64,000 nt of DNA from Berberis thunbergii (Eukaryota; Streptophyta; Magnoliopsida; Ranunculales; Berberidaceae): assembly GCA_003290165.1 (NCBI GenBank), contig QNQO01000201.1, positions 744,001-808,000 on the forward strand, written 5' to 3'. Under the pieces are notes generated by a model. The model saw only the letters and a program-made list of their open reading frames with translations. It did no database searches and had not been told where the DNA came from. Made by a program: the position numbers and the translations under genes. Of this stretch, positions 34,338-44,959 are shown piece after piece (position 1 is the stretch's first letter; every line of letters starts with the position of its first letter).

Positions 34338-36875
34338 ATGGTAAAGATAAACAAAGATGTTGCTTTGGTGGTTGGTGGTAGTAGTGGGGATCATCCAGCT
34401 CAAATACGACCAATGACGCCTCCTTTGAGGAAGGTCATTTTTGAAAAAAATAAAGAAAATAAAGGTGAGAGAAAAAAATAAAAAAATGCAAGAACATAAG
34501 GAGAAAGAAGATGATAAAGGATGAAATGGGGAGTGATTTGATTAATTTGGATGAAGTGGCGACACTCCTATTGCTATCGCAAATTCAACATGGTGTGGTT
34601 CGTGAGGTTGAAGAAGCGGAGAAGGGTGAGGGGGATGAGGAGGGTGAGGGTGATAAGGAGGGTCAAGGGGATGCAAAGGGTCAAGAGGAACCTGCTATTT
34701 CTGTCAAACTTGGTTCCGATGAAGATTGAGAACCTGACAAAGTTTCTTATCCTAGTGGTCCAAAAAATGCATCCATATTAGAAGGTTATAATGGCCATGT
34801 TTCTCAGTCCATTTGGCCTGGTGAAAGGGCATTTATAATATTTTCAAATTCTTTAAAATATGCAATACTTATTATTTTTACATTATTTGTACACTGACTA
34901 GTTTATCTTATTGTGTAGGCGAGTCGAGATGTCGGCATCAATATAAGAATTTTATTGTTTGGAAGTTGAGTGACGAGAAAAGTAATTTCAATGGTATATA
35001 AGAGTGGTCTTCAACCATTGATAGACCATAGTAAGGATCATATCAATAATGTGACAATTTGTGCTTTTATCAAGCGTTGACAACCTGAGACCAACACTTT
35101 TCACCTCTCTTTTGGAGAAATGACAATCACCATCGATGATGTCTATCGTATCATTTATTTGTTGATTGTTGGTAAGCCGGTTATGGTGAAAAAACTCAAA
35201 TGAAGGCAGATGAATGTGTGCAAATGTTGGTGAATGGTTTGGGGATTCAAAATAGTGAAATACAAAAGCATGTCCAAAAAAATCTTAGTTTCGTGGAAGT
35301 GAAATTTATTAAAAAACATTGTTGTGGGAAAGTGCACACAAGTGATTTTCTTTAAAAGAAACAACAAGTTGCACAAGGTTACTTGTTATTTCTTTTGGGC
35401 ATGACTATCTTTGCTGATAAGACTGGATCCAAGATTTGCACTGAATATTTAAAGTTGCTGATGAAGGTGGATGATGTTGGGAAGTTCGCATGGGGAGTTG
35501 GTACATTGGCGTTCTTGTACCGTCAACTTGGTTATGCTAGCAGAACGAGTACCAAACAAATATCTGGATATGTACCATTTTTTTAAAGTACAATTTTCGG
35601 GTTAATTGTTTAGTTAATTATCTTTTTAGTGTTTCAGATATATATTGAGCTAATATATTGATATGTTTAATTTTTTTTTGTAGTTTTGGATATACGATTA
35701 CTTTAGGCTTTGGGGTACGGCCCGAACCTCGTGGAATCATCGTCTCCCCACCATGGCTAAGTGGGATTGCCCCCCACTTAGCGAGGTCGTGAGGGAAGAA
35801 ATTTTGACTCTTAGGGAGGATCTCGATGACATGTATCATGAAGAGGTAAAAGTTAGTCATTTAAGTTCATGTTTCATTTCAAGTAATTGTTTTCATTTTT
35901 CATCCATAATTTAATAAATGCATGTTGTGTTGTCAGATTATTTGGGACCCTTAAGCGGTTTCCAAGCGAATAACTCTACTTTACATCATTACATGGTTCA
36001 AGGCTACTTGTTATGCCCTGACGTCGAAGAACTCTATCACCTAGATCGAGTGATGAGATAGAAGGGTACATGTCATTCCAAATCCCCCGGTTCAAGCCAC
36101 AATGAAGAATAGAGATTGATCTGGCCACAACTACTTGGTGAAGCACAAAATAGTGTATTTGTTCACAATAACTTGGAAAAATCATCTCATGTCAATTGAA
36201 AACAAAGGTGTGCCATTTGTTCATCCAACCACCGACAACTAGGACACATTCCTTAAGAAATCAATTGTTCACATCTCACAATCGGGTAATTGATCAATAC
36301 TTTAACAAATTTGCAAACATTTGAAATACAAAACTGAATTTTTTTATTTATTTTTATTTTTACTAAGATCAATGTTTCCTAGCAAAACAAGTTGGTTGAT
36401 GAGGCCCTTCAATTGGTTGACGCCTCTATTGAAGAATGAGAAATGTGGATAAGGTTGTGTTGCTCATGAAGCAAAAGAAAGTAGGTGACCTACTAAGATA
36501 AATGTCTATGTATGTCGCCTTCAGAGATAATGAGGAAGAACAACAAACTGGTCTAATTGGTAATGGTGGTGATGCTCCAAGTGGTAGTGTTGTAGGTGGT
36601 GGTAGAGGAAAGGGTGATGACATTGGTTGTGCTGGTGCTCCTGGTGGTAGAGGAAGGGATGGTGGTGGTACTGCTGCTGGTGGTCCTAGTGGTATAGGAA
36701 GGTCTAATGGTAGTGGTGGTGCTGGTGGTAGATGATGGTCTGATAGTGATGGTGATGCTGGTGGTATAGGTAGGGGAGAGGGTGGTGGTGTTGATGACAC
36801 TGAAGAAGTTCTTCTTGGTGGAGGAAGTGAGGGCATAACGAAAAAGAGACATGAGAAGAATATCACTCAAACTTA
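34338..36875 (+). pseudogene. Plant mobile domain (PMD/MAIN-like, aminotransferase-like) gene of the MULE
   Basis: Plus-strand pieces line up as one gene. An N-terminal start at the ATG at 34338 is followed by an acidic Glu/Gly repeat segment (34620-34710). The mobile domain is at 34921-35870: SRCRHQYKNFIVWKL, a FGEMTITIDDVYRI-type block in a shifted frame, then LLFLLGMTIFADKTGSKICT, FAWGVGTLAFLYRQLGYASR and WNHRLPTMAKWDCPPLSE. The C-terminal tail is Gly-rich (GGRGKGDDIG, GGAGG; 36560-36800). Introns are likely at about 34900 and 35590-35680 (TTTTTTTTGTAG acceptor). PMD proteins are found both as host factors in silencing and meristem maintenance (MAIN/MAIL family) and inside transposons. Frameshifts make this copy non-coding. 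Confidence 0.75.
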
Positions 36876-37099
36876 ACAAAAAAAAAAGACTAAGAGGTCG
36901 TGATGTATACAATTTTGGTTGTTGTAATCTTTATAGTCAATGAAAATTTAATGATTATACGTTCATGCAATGAATTATGATTCTTATCAATATTTATGTA
37001 TATCTCAGTAATGGTTACAAAGTTAACTATAATCCAAGTAAAGTAATTATTTTTATCAAATAACCTGAAAAATTAGACACAGAGTTACATACCTGTCAA

Positions 37100-37715
37100 A
37101 ACATAAACTTTTGACTGCAAACGCTGTGATTGTGGTAATAACATTCGCAGAAGTCGTTGCAAATCATATGCAAAAATAACCATCATGTCTGCGTGATATA
37201 CCTGAAAACCAATCTTAACGGACAATGCGAGTAAGTCAACTATCTTCGCAGCATCCGTTGCGACGGGACAAATTTCACACTCTATCCATTTTTGTGATTT
37301 TTTGTATTTGAATATTTTTTTTATTTTTTTCAATTTGTATGGCCTAGATACTGTCTTGGCATATTTGATTCATTACAAAACTCTAATTTTGACCTTCTTA
37401 AGTTTCGGTGGTCAAAATTGAGGTTTTGCAATAAATCAAATATGCCAATAGTGTATCAAAGCCATAAGAATTGAAACAGAAAAAAAAAAGTCAGATACAA
37501 ACAAATATGGACATAGTGTGAAATTTGTTCTGTCACAGCAGATGTTGTGAACAGGGTCATTCATTTCGCATAAGCCGATGCGAAGTAAAAAAAAATTTGC
37601 ACTCTCCGTTGTGTTTGGTTTCGTTTGGTTTTCAGGTAGCTTATGCAGATTGAATTGTCATGTTGTTATTTGGTTCGCAGCGGCTCATGCGTTTGTGGTC
37701 TGAAATTTTTGCTAT
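37100..37715. mobile_element. Long foldback insertion inside the MULE
   Basis: Inverted arms 37100-37398 and 37412-37715 with a loop near TTCTTAAGTTTCGG. Matching landmarks are GGCATATTTGATTCATTACA against its inverse at about 37425, AATTTCACACT against AGTGTGAAATT, CTGAAAACCAA against TTGGTTTTCAG, and TGATTGTGGTAATAACATTC against the TGTTATTTGGTTCGCAG side. There is no ORF. It lies between the 3' ends of the two convergent MULE genes. Confidence 0.75.
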
Positions 37716-38129
37716 CAAAAAAAGTTTGAAGTTGTCATTTCAATTTTGCAATCTCAAATATTTGCTGTAAAAAAAGTTATCATGTTTATTTTATTATTAG
37801 TTAACTTTATAGTCATTACCATCATATAAAACATCCATATAAATAGTCATCCATAACCAATACAAATCTTTATGAAATATAAATATAATTTGTTGACATT
37901 TAATGATATAAAATGTACAAGTCATCGCAGAGTACAAAATGTTGACTTCTGTTACAATTAGATCATCCTATGTATACATGTTATTTACAAATGTGCAAAA
38001 AGTTACAAAATGTGGTTCAATCATCAATTTGGACGGCTTCTTTCGACTTTTTCTTTGCTTTGGATGCATTGTGCTTCTTAACCATCACATCACCTATCTG
38101 CAGTTGGCTATCGAACGAAGTCTTTCATG

Positions 38130-39062
38130 ATATTGCTTCTGAAAACTTGCGAAAAGGCCAAGTCAGTATTGTCCGAGGCAATGGTGGTCTTGGTGTCATA
38201 TGAAGCAAGGCGAAGTGGGAACTCTGGTGAAGGTGTTCCATGAAACATATTCGTACGTCATTCAAATTTGACGTTGGCAGAACAGAGCGAAAACATGTAG
38301 TGCTCTGGTTCCCATAATACACAAACACACAACCATAACGGTTCGTCGCAAGCTCTAACATATCTGGTTGAATATACCACTTTTCTTTTGTAAAGCATAC
38401 AGTAGAACATCTTTCACAACCTTCACCCTTTGTCATTCCACATTCGAACCCACTAGTCATGGTTACCTTCTACCTCTATTACTAGCTCATGTCTCACTTG
38501 CATCCAACCACTCTTCTCGTTGTAACCTAGGAAGTTGCATATGCATCTGAAATCACAATGGCCATCGATGAGTACATTCTAAATGTCCTCAACATGATCC
38601 CCAAATCCACAGAGGAATTTGCTTCATAAACATATTTTTCCACTTTGGCGCCTTCTCTTTTGGCTTAGAAACACGTTTTTGACTTCTAAGTTCCTTATTG
38701 TGTGTCCGCGTACTCATGACTAGAGGGGCCCCTTTTCGTGGACTTCTCATGCTTAGACAATTTCTTCTTTTTAGGTATCCCCTTGCCCTTTACATGTTTA
38801 GTTGGTTCAATCATAACACATGAATTAGGGCAACTCAAATCTAACAGTTTCCTCTTCAACACTAGCTACTGATCAAGAGTGGATTCAAAGAAATTTTGCT
38901 TAACGGCGTCGACCACTTGATCAATAATCACATCGCAGCTACACGAAGAGGAGTTTTGCCAAGTTGCATCCAATGGTTGTGTAAGATAGACAGTGGAAGT
39001 TGTCATGTAGGAGTGAAATATTGTGCCATTTTATGAGCACGAGGCAACCCATGAGTGGTTCT
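38130..39062 (-). pseudogene. MULE transposase C-terminal part with OTU-like protease region
   Basis: This continues the transposase gene from 59762 across the CACTA. Next to the insertion the minus-strand frame reads RTTHGLPRAHKMAQYF, the end of a SWIM zinc finger (family form GLPC.H). A basic linker follows (KHVKGKGIPKKKKLSKHEKS). An OTU-like segment comes next: remnants of the active-site region near 38560 and the open frame 38460-38125 with FTKEKWYIQPDMLELATNRY, SVLPTSNLNDVRICF and HQSSHFALL. OTU domains are cysteine proteases, usually deubiquitinating, and occur fused to MULE transposases in plants. Stops abound, and the Asp-Gly-Asn-Cys active site is not readable. Confidence 0.66.
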
Positions 39063-39075
39063 CACTACACCAAAA

Positions 39076-39400
39076 ATGCCCATTAGCAACGGTTTTAAAC
39101 CGTGGGGGTAACCCATTGTCACGGCTTAGAACCGTGGGCTGTAGAGGCGTTGCTAAATTCTCAGTAACGGCTAAAAATCGTGGCAAAAATATTAGCAACG
39201 GTTTTATGCTCGAGAATGGTTGATAATTTAGCCACGGTTATAAACCGTGGCAAGTCCTAGCCACGGTTCTAAGCTGTTGCAACAGTTTTAGCCACGGTTT
39301 TAAGCCGTGGCCAGTCCTAGCCACGGTTATAAGCCGTGGCAAGTCATGGCCACGGTTATGAGCCGTTGCAATATTTAGCCACGGTTCTAAACCGTTGCAA
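39076..39400. repeat. Left subterminal repeats of the CACTA element
   Basis: About ten copies of a palindromic unit around AGCCACGGTTTTAAGCCGTGGC and its variants (AGCAACGGTTTTAAACCGTGG). Such clustered subterminal motifs are the usual transposase-binding sites of CACTA elements. Confidence 0.85.
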
Positions 39401-39409
39401 ATTTTTTTT

Positions 39410-40030
39410 TTTGCTATCAAATGACTTTTGATTACATAATATAATACAAGTCGTTTGCTGCTGCTGTAGAATTGGAACAATCCAATTTCAAACTGATAAT
39501 GCAATCACAGAGAATACTGGAAGATGATATTGCAGTTTCAGCAATCAAGCATTATCAAGAGAATCACAGAAAGGGAAGACAAAGAATTCACAGGAAGGAA
39601 AGATTTATTTGATTGGAATGTAAAGGTTATTACAATGGTCTGATAAACTAGAATGTATTAGGCACAACACTTGTACAATGTGTTTATAAAAATGAATCAA
39701 TACTTTCTGTTACAGACTCCCTCTACTTATATCAGTTCCTAATGCCTTTATAATTCTCCATAAAGCACAAGACAACACTGCATTTGATATAGCAACAATG
39801 CCACAACGATTTTGTGTAACCATCCAGACTTGCTAACTTGCTAACCAAAATTGTTGTGGAAAAACTGGATCACTTTACAAATGGAGAAGAAAAATAAAAA
39901 CATAACAAAAACAACCGAACGAAAACAAATCCTACTAATTTATGAAAATGCCAGTTCAAGAGGCCTTTAACTTTAAACAATAACCCAACTAATAATTAAC
40001 TTAAATAGTTAACTGATAGGAACTTACATG
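39410..40030. other. No gene; possible LTR fragment
   Basis: AT-rich CACTA interior. 39540-39760 reads on the minus strand like the end of a copia-type LTR (ACTTGTACAATGTG, TCCCTTTCTGTGATTCTC), but no partner is present. Nothing coding was recognised. Confidence 0.3.
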
Positions 40031-40107
40031 TTTATACTGATGTTCTGTAGGAATTGAGACTCCAAACACTTCAACACCAGATCTCAATGTCAGAGTGGTG
40101 ATTCCTG
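40031..40107 (-). pseudogene. Exon-like fragment of unknown gene inside the CACTA
   Basis: On the minus strand a 77-bp open stretch (GITTLTLRSGVEVFGVSIPT) is preceded by TTGCTTCCAG and followed by GTAAGT, a good plant acceptor and donor pair. Orientation equals that of the other captured exons. I do not recognise the protein. Confidence 0.35.
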
Positions 40108-40159
40108 GAAGCAAAATAAATCTTCAAGATACAAACAAGTTGATAACAACTGCAAAAAT

Positions 40160-40562
40160 TATATGTTTAGTGAAGACTGATTCAGTAAGAATGTAATGTG
40201 TATAGAATGAATTATGAGATTACAATGAAAAAGAAGATATGTATCAGGCAGTATTCAAGATTGCCACTCTCCTATTTGAGCAAAGCTCAATGTACAAATA
40301 CTTTCTTACATGAATGAATCCTTTATTTCTTTTGCTAACTCTTATTTATAGCAATCAGAATTAACATTGACTAACAGTGGATCTAACAGAACATTCTCTA
40401 ATTAACAGAGCACCTAACAGAATGTCTTTACAGACTAACAGAGCACCTAACAGGAATGTCTTTACAGACTGCCACAAAATAAAAGACTTGTACCCAATTC
40501 ACTTCTCTGTTTGATATTTCCTCCTTGTATATGTAAACTTGATGGGAGGCTGAGTCCTAACA
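40160..40562 (-). repeat. Probable solo LTR (Ty1/copia-like)
   Basis: On the minus strand it begins TGTTAGGACTCAGCCTCCC and ends near CTTCACTAAACA, with an internal duplicated CTGTTAGGTGCTCTGTTA unit and GCTATAAATAAGAG as a TATA-like box. No internal retroelement sequence or clear duplication was seen, hence the moderate confidence. Confidence 0.45.
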
Positions 40563-40902
40563 TTAACCTCCCTCCAACTAAAGTACCCAAGCACCCATAA
40601 TCTACTAATGATGCACTGAAACTTATATAGGGAAATTTCAAAAAAAAATTGAGAAGGGGTTCCCTATATATCTCTATTGTGTTTCAGCAAAATGGATCTA
40701 AAAATGTTCCCAGAATTTTGGAGAGACGAAATAAAATGTATAATCTGAATCAATCAACAATATTTAGTTCAAACACACTGAAGAACCCAGAAAGTAACAT
40801 CTAAAAATGAAAAAACAAAGAAATGGGTAACACTCGGAATCAAAAGAAGATGAAACCTGTTCAATTCTGTTGTCCAACGGAGTTATTGTTGTCAAAGAAT
40901 CT

Positions 40903-43280
40903 TCACCCATTTCCCTGCTCTGTCTTCTCCTTGTTCTGTGGTTTAAGAGAGAATGTGTGTGAACCAAGTTTTCCCTTTCTGTTCTGCAGCAGATTTGCAG
41001 AAGAAAAATCAAAAGATAGAACCAAACCAACCAAAGATTCTCTTAAACTGTCCAGAATCTCTGCAATTTTTATTTGTTTTAACACAGTAGCATGCAATAC
41101 CTGAGAAAAAAAAGGATGTGTCAATTGACCCAAGGAAAAGTAAAAATCAAAGACCTCTTTTCAAATTCCCATTTTCAAAATCCAAATATAACAAAAGGAG
41201 GTAAAACAAAGGCTTACTCTTTTCGTCTTTTCAAGGTCAGACTCGATGCATTTAATCCGATCCAAAGATTCCATAATCTGTTTGTCCTTCTCCAAGGGAA
41301 TCTCTGCTGGCTTGCTGTTAAGATCCTCCATCATCGTCTCGAGCTTCTGGAGACGCTATAAGCAAGGAAGAACATTGTCTTCTTGATAAGTAGCTTCTGC
41401 AACAGGGGCAGGGGCAGCTTCTGGAACAGAAGAATGACCTTCTATTGTGGACTTCGGTGTATTAGAAGGAAAGGCAATACCCAGCCTCCTTCCAATTTCA
41501 TAACGAATAATTCGAAAAACAGTAAAAAACTTCACAACAAAAGCTAGTAGCGCTTGTGCTAGACACTGAAAACCTCCCTTCTGCCCTATCGCATCCATTA
41601 CAACAGTTAATCTATTGATTATCTGATTACCTAGACAACAAAATAATACCAACACCCACAAAGGCCACACATTAAAATTAAACAATTTCCAAATAATATT
41701 ATTAAATCACTCGCCATTTCACATTTTACTTTATAACTATTAAAGACTAGAAATGAAAGACAAATATAAGTGTTTTTTTCTTCGTATAACTGCTTCCACT
41801 ACCTTCTGATTTTGATGTTCGGTCCATAGGATTCCTTGGTTCCCTAATTCCAAACGGCTGCTCCTCAGAAGAACCATTGCCTTGGCTACAATCCACAGCT
41901 TTATCAATCACAGCAAAATGATCATCACAACTATGGTATGTAGTTGAGTCTGATGTTCTGGCTTGTGCAAACTGCAAATGCAAACCCAAACATTAGAACC
42001 ACAGCCAAGAATGAAGAAATTGAGATGGTTGACATTGTTTGAAGGTGAGAATTTTATTTGGCATGTTTAACACAAGTTACCTAACCTCCACCAAACAATG
42101 TGTCCAGATAACATTTTTTTTTGGGGTGTCCAGAAAATTAACCTCATAGTAGCACCAAAAGAACCAAACATAAACTTATTGGTTGCACATCATATAGGTA
42201 GGTGTAGCTGCCTAAGGCATGAAGTAAAAAAAGATAAATGTACAGAGTCATGATCATCACAAGGGTCATTATCCGTTATTGAAAGAATATATGCATACTA
42301 TCTGTTTATATCTCACACAAATATACAAGAAAAGCTAGTTCGAGTAAGAATGCAAAATGCATCGGGGAAAAACTAGACAAGTAACTAGTTGAAGTTTGTA
42401 CTTGGAAGAGAAAAATAGTGTAACATAGCAGACCACCATTTTAGGGGTATTTTAACTGACGTGTTCAACACTCGTACCAGTGTTGGACAATGACACGGGT
42501 AGCACAAAATCATGAAATTACTGAATTGTGATTGTGATGATCAGGCCGCATTTCAACTAATGCGTGAGATGAGTGACAATCATAAGAAAAACTCACTTCT
42601 TCATGAACTGGGGCCAATCGTTGAAATGTAAAATTCTTTAACCCGTCTGGAGAGCAAGGATCATCAATATCTGACCCCGATTCAGCTGTTGATGTGTCAC
42701 TGCTTCTTCTCTGAAAAAGGAAGAGAAAATATGACTTGAGGAACAAATTAAGGATTAAAAACAAGATGCACTAAATATCGATCAACTTAAAGAACTCAAA
42801 TTTTTACCTTCAATGGTCGTATCTTGATGTAAGAGTTAATTTTTCGTTCCTCGTCAAATATTCTAGTAATTTGCCTGACAAGTGTTGCTTCCTCATTGTG
42901 GACAAGCTATAAACATGAGATGCAATCTGGTCACTAATTATTTTTACAGATGAAAATGTTAACTTTATCTGATAATCTGAACTACAGTAACCAGACCAGA
43001 TACGAATATACGAGTCACCACTACCTTCAGTATTTCAGGATCATTCCAAGGCCCTTTATTAGACTTAAGGCACCCTCCTTCAGCAGAGCATGTACATGAG
43101 CCACCCAAGAAATCAGGAAGTTGACTGTACAAAGTAAGCATTTAAGTATCTGAAAAGGCGACCCATATAACAAAATATGAAATAGCATTCAAGACTAAAC
43201 AATGGAAAGATCGACGGACCTTGAGTCAACGACTTCAAGAAGTTTGCCAAGGGATTTAGGTTCCAGCACTTGAATATACC
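40903..43280 (-). pseudogene. SEC14-nodulin (SFH-type) phosphatidylinositol transfer protein, captured C-terminal exons
   Basis: Seven exons on the minus strand keep consensus splice sites: ~43280-43220 (IQVLEPKSLGKLLEVVDS), 43124-43025 ([18 protein letters not shown]), 42906-42808 (EATLVRQITRIFDEERKI), 42711-42597 (RRSSDTSTAESGSDIDD), 41971-41803 (HSCDDHFAVIDKAVDCSQG), 41630-41218 (NRLTVVMDAIGQKGGF, then the nodulin-type coiled coil KLETMMEDLNSKPAEIPLEK) and 41100 onward (ILDSLRESLVG). Plant SFH proteins move phosphatidylinositol/phosphatidylcholine and guide polarised membrane growth. The SEC14 lipid-binding half is absent. An in-frame TAG lies at 41358-41356, where the family has Gln. This is a captured, non-functional 3' gene fragment. 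Confidence 0.82.
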
Positions 43281-43441
43281 AAGATTGAAAATGTCAGCCA
43301 ACTACGGAAATGTAGAAACTGACACAATTACCAAGGAAATTTTCCTCGTCTTAACAACTACCAAAGACGGTTGTCCCAACTGTAAGTGCTTATAATATTT
43401 GCAGAACGATCAATCAAATAACACAAATGGCTTCCTCATTA

Positions 43442-43573
<132 letters not shown>

Positions 43574-43604
43574 TCACGTGACAGTACAAATAATTTGACT
43601 TTTC

Positions 43605-44315
43605 CAATCCATGAGCAATCAGAACAGACATGGTCAGTCATGGACTTAAAACTACCATTTTGCATTAGAACTCTCTCAACCTGCATCTTGTTGTCTTTCA
43701 CATAACTCAGAGGCGACTACCTGTTGTTTGTGCCTGACTTAGATGGTTTGCTACAGGCAAAATTCATAAAAGGAACACTTGAGATATGAGCCATATTTCG
43801 AACATAAACAAATGGCATTTGGGATGAAGAGGGATATATAGAATGTGATACTTCCATTGGCAGTTCTTTCCTGTTGAACTCCTCCATCAGATCTCTTTGT
43901 ATTCTATAAAGACGATGGAGTTCATATACCTAGACAATCAATGACACATTACAAGTTAGGCCAGTCTAAAAACTGACAGATGGTCAAAAGACCAAGCTGA
44001 TTTGGTTTTACCCACTTATTACTCGGGCTGAGCAAATAACATAAAAATCCAAAATCAAGTATACACAAATGAGCCTATCATTACCTGATTCCGAAAAATA
44101 GCTTCATGCTCAAGCATAGTTTGCTTCAACATTTCCTTATCATAATCTGCATGCTCGTTTGCAGAAGACCTTGGCAAGAAGTCGTTGTAGTGTTGTGAGT
44201 GCACCATCATTTTATCTCCGTAGAACAAAGACCAATGACCACTCTCAACATCCTCATTCAGACCCCTCATGGAACGTTCAGAAAATTAGCTTTTATAATG
44301 CACTTTTGTTCCCAT
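43605..44315 (-). pseudogene. DUF863-family plant protein, captured 5' exons
   Basis: The start codon at 44315-44313 begins MGTKVHYKS, then a TAA stop, then FSERSMRGLNEDVESGHW, matching the typical N-terminus of plant DUF863 proteins apart from the stop. Exon 1 (44315-44085) ends KQTMLEHEAIFRNQ at a CAG/GTAATG donor. Exon 2 (43929 to about 43605) begins VYELHRLYRIQRDLMEE, the hallmark of this family, and later contains a TAG. DUF863 proteins are plant-specific and of unknown biochemical function. Only about the first 170 codons are present; the fragment then gives way to the Rab2 exon. Confidence 0.8.
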
Positions 44316-44353
44316 TGCTGCATGTGAAAAATAAATAAATAAATAATAAATTA

Positions 44354-44355
<2 letters not shown>

Positions 44356-44421
<66 letters not shown>
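44356..44421. repeat. (TA)n microsatellite
   Basis: About 33 uninterrupted TA units, just upstream (minus sense) of the DUF863 fragment and 540 bp from the nested retroelement. Confidence 0.95.
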
Positions 44422-44427
<6 letters not shown>

Positions 44428-44959
44428 TATATAAGCAAATGAGAAGTTTGATACTAGCTTTCTGACAAGAAACTCAAACACTCAACAGATATCAATATAT
44501 ATACACCATTTATATAAAATAAAATAAAAGATTTTCACAAATTCGAAAAATAAACCAATGAAGAAGAACCACCTTCTACATAGTAATTAGTAGGAAAAAC
44601 AAAGAGTGTCTCCCCATGCTATCATCTCAGAGCTCTTTTAGAGACAAAGAACTAACATATGAAAGCAAGACCAGTGCATAAACACCCACGACCTAGAGAG
44701 AAACCGTTCAAACATTGTCCAATGAAGTTAAATACTATAGACTTTTAATCTTATTAAATTGAAACCTAAGACACACTTGAAAAATGAACATGTTAATATT
44801 TTTTATTTGGGGGGAGGGGCTAACTAAAAAGTATTCTTAATCATGAAGCTCAAGAAATTAAGTGCATAATGCAAGAAATTAAGACCCACTTTATCAAATG
44901 AGCCTTACTGTGTACCATGTCTACGACCACACAAAAAACAATTTATAAGCCTCCAGGTG
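44422..44959. other. No gene; CACTA interior up to the retroelement insertion
   Basis: AT-rich intron-like sequence. The last ~15 bases (44945-44959) are the cut-off end of the UPL-type exon described at 54014-54403: read inverse, they continue RLPP as GGL and then a stop. Confidence 0.5.

Noticed and set aside
36426..36912. Pro/Thr-rich minus-strand ORFs resembling cell-wall proteins
   Set aside because: They are antisense to the GGT-rich tail of the plant-mobile-domain gene; the repeats arise from the trinucleotide composition.
39076..39400. Regular palindromic repeats that could suggest a CRISPR-like array
   Set aside because: There are no unique spacers of constant length, and the units are CACTA subterminal motifs beside CACTACACC ends.
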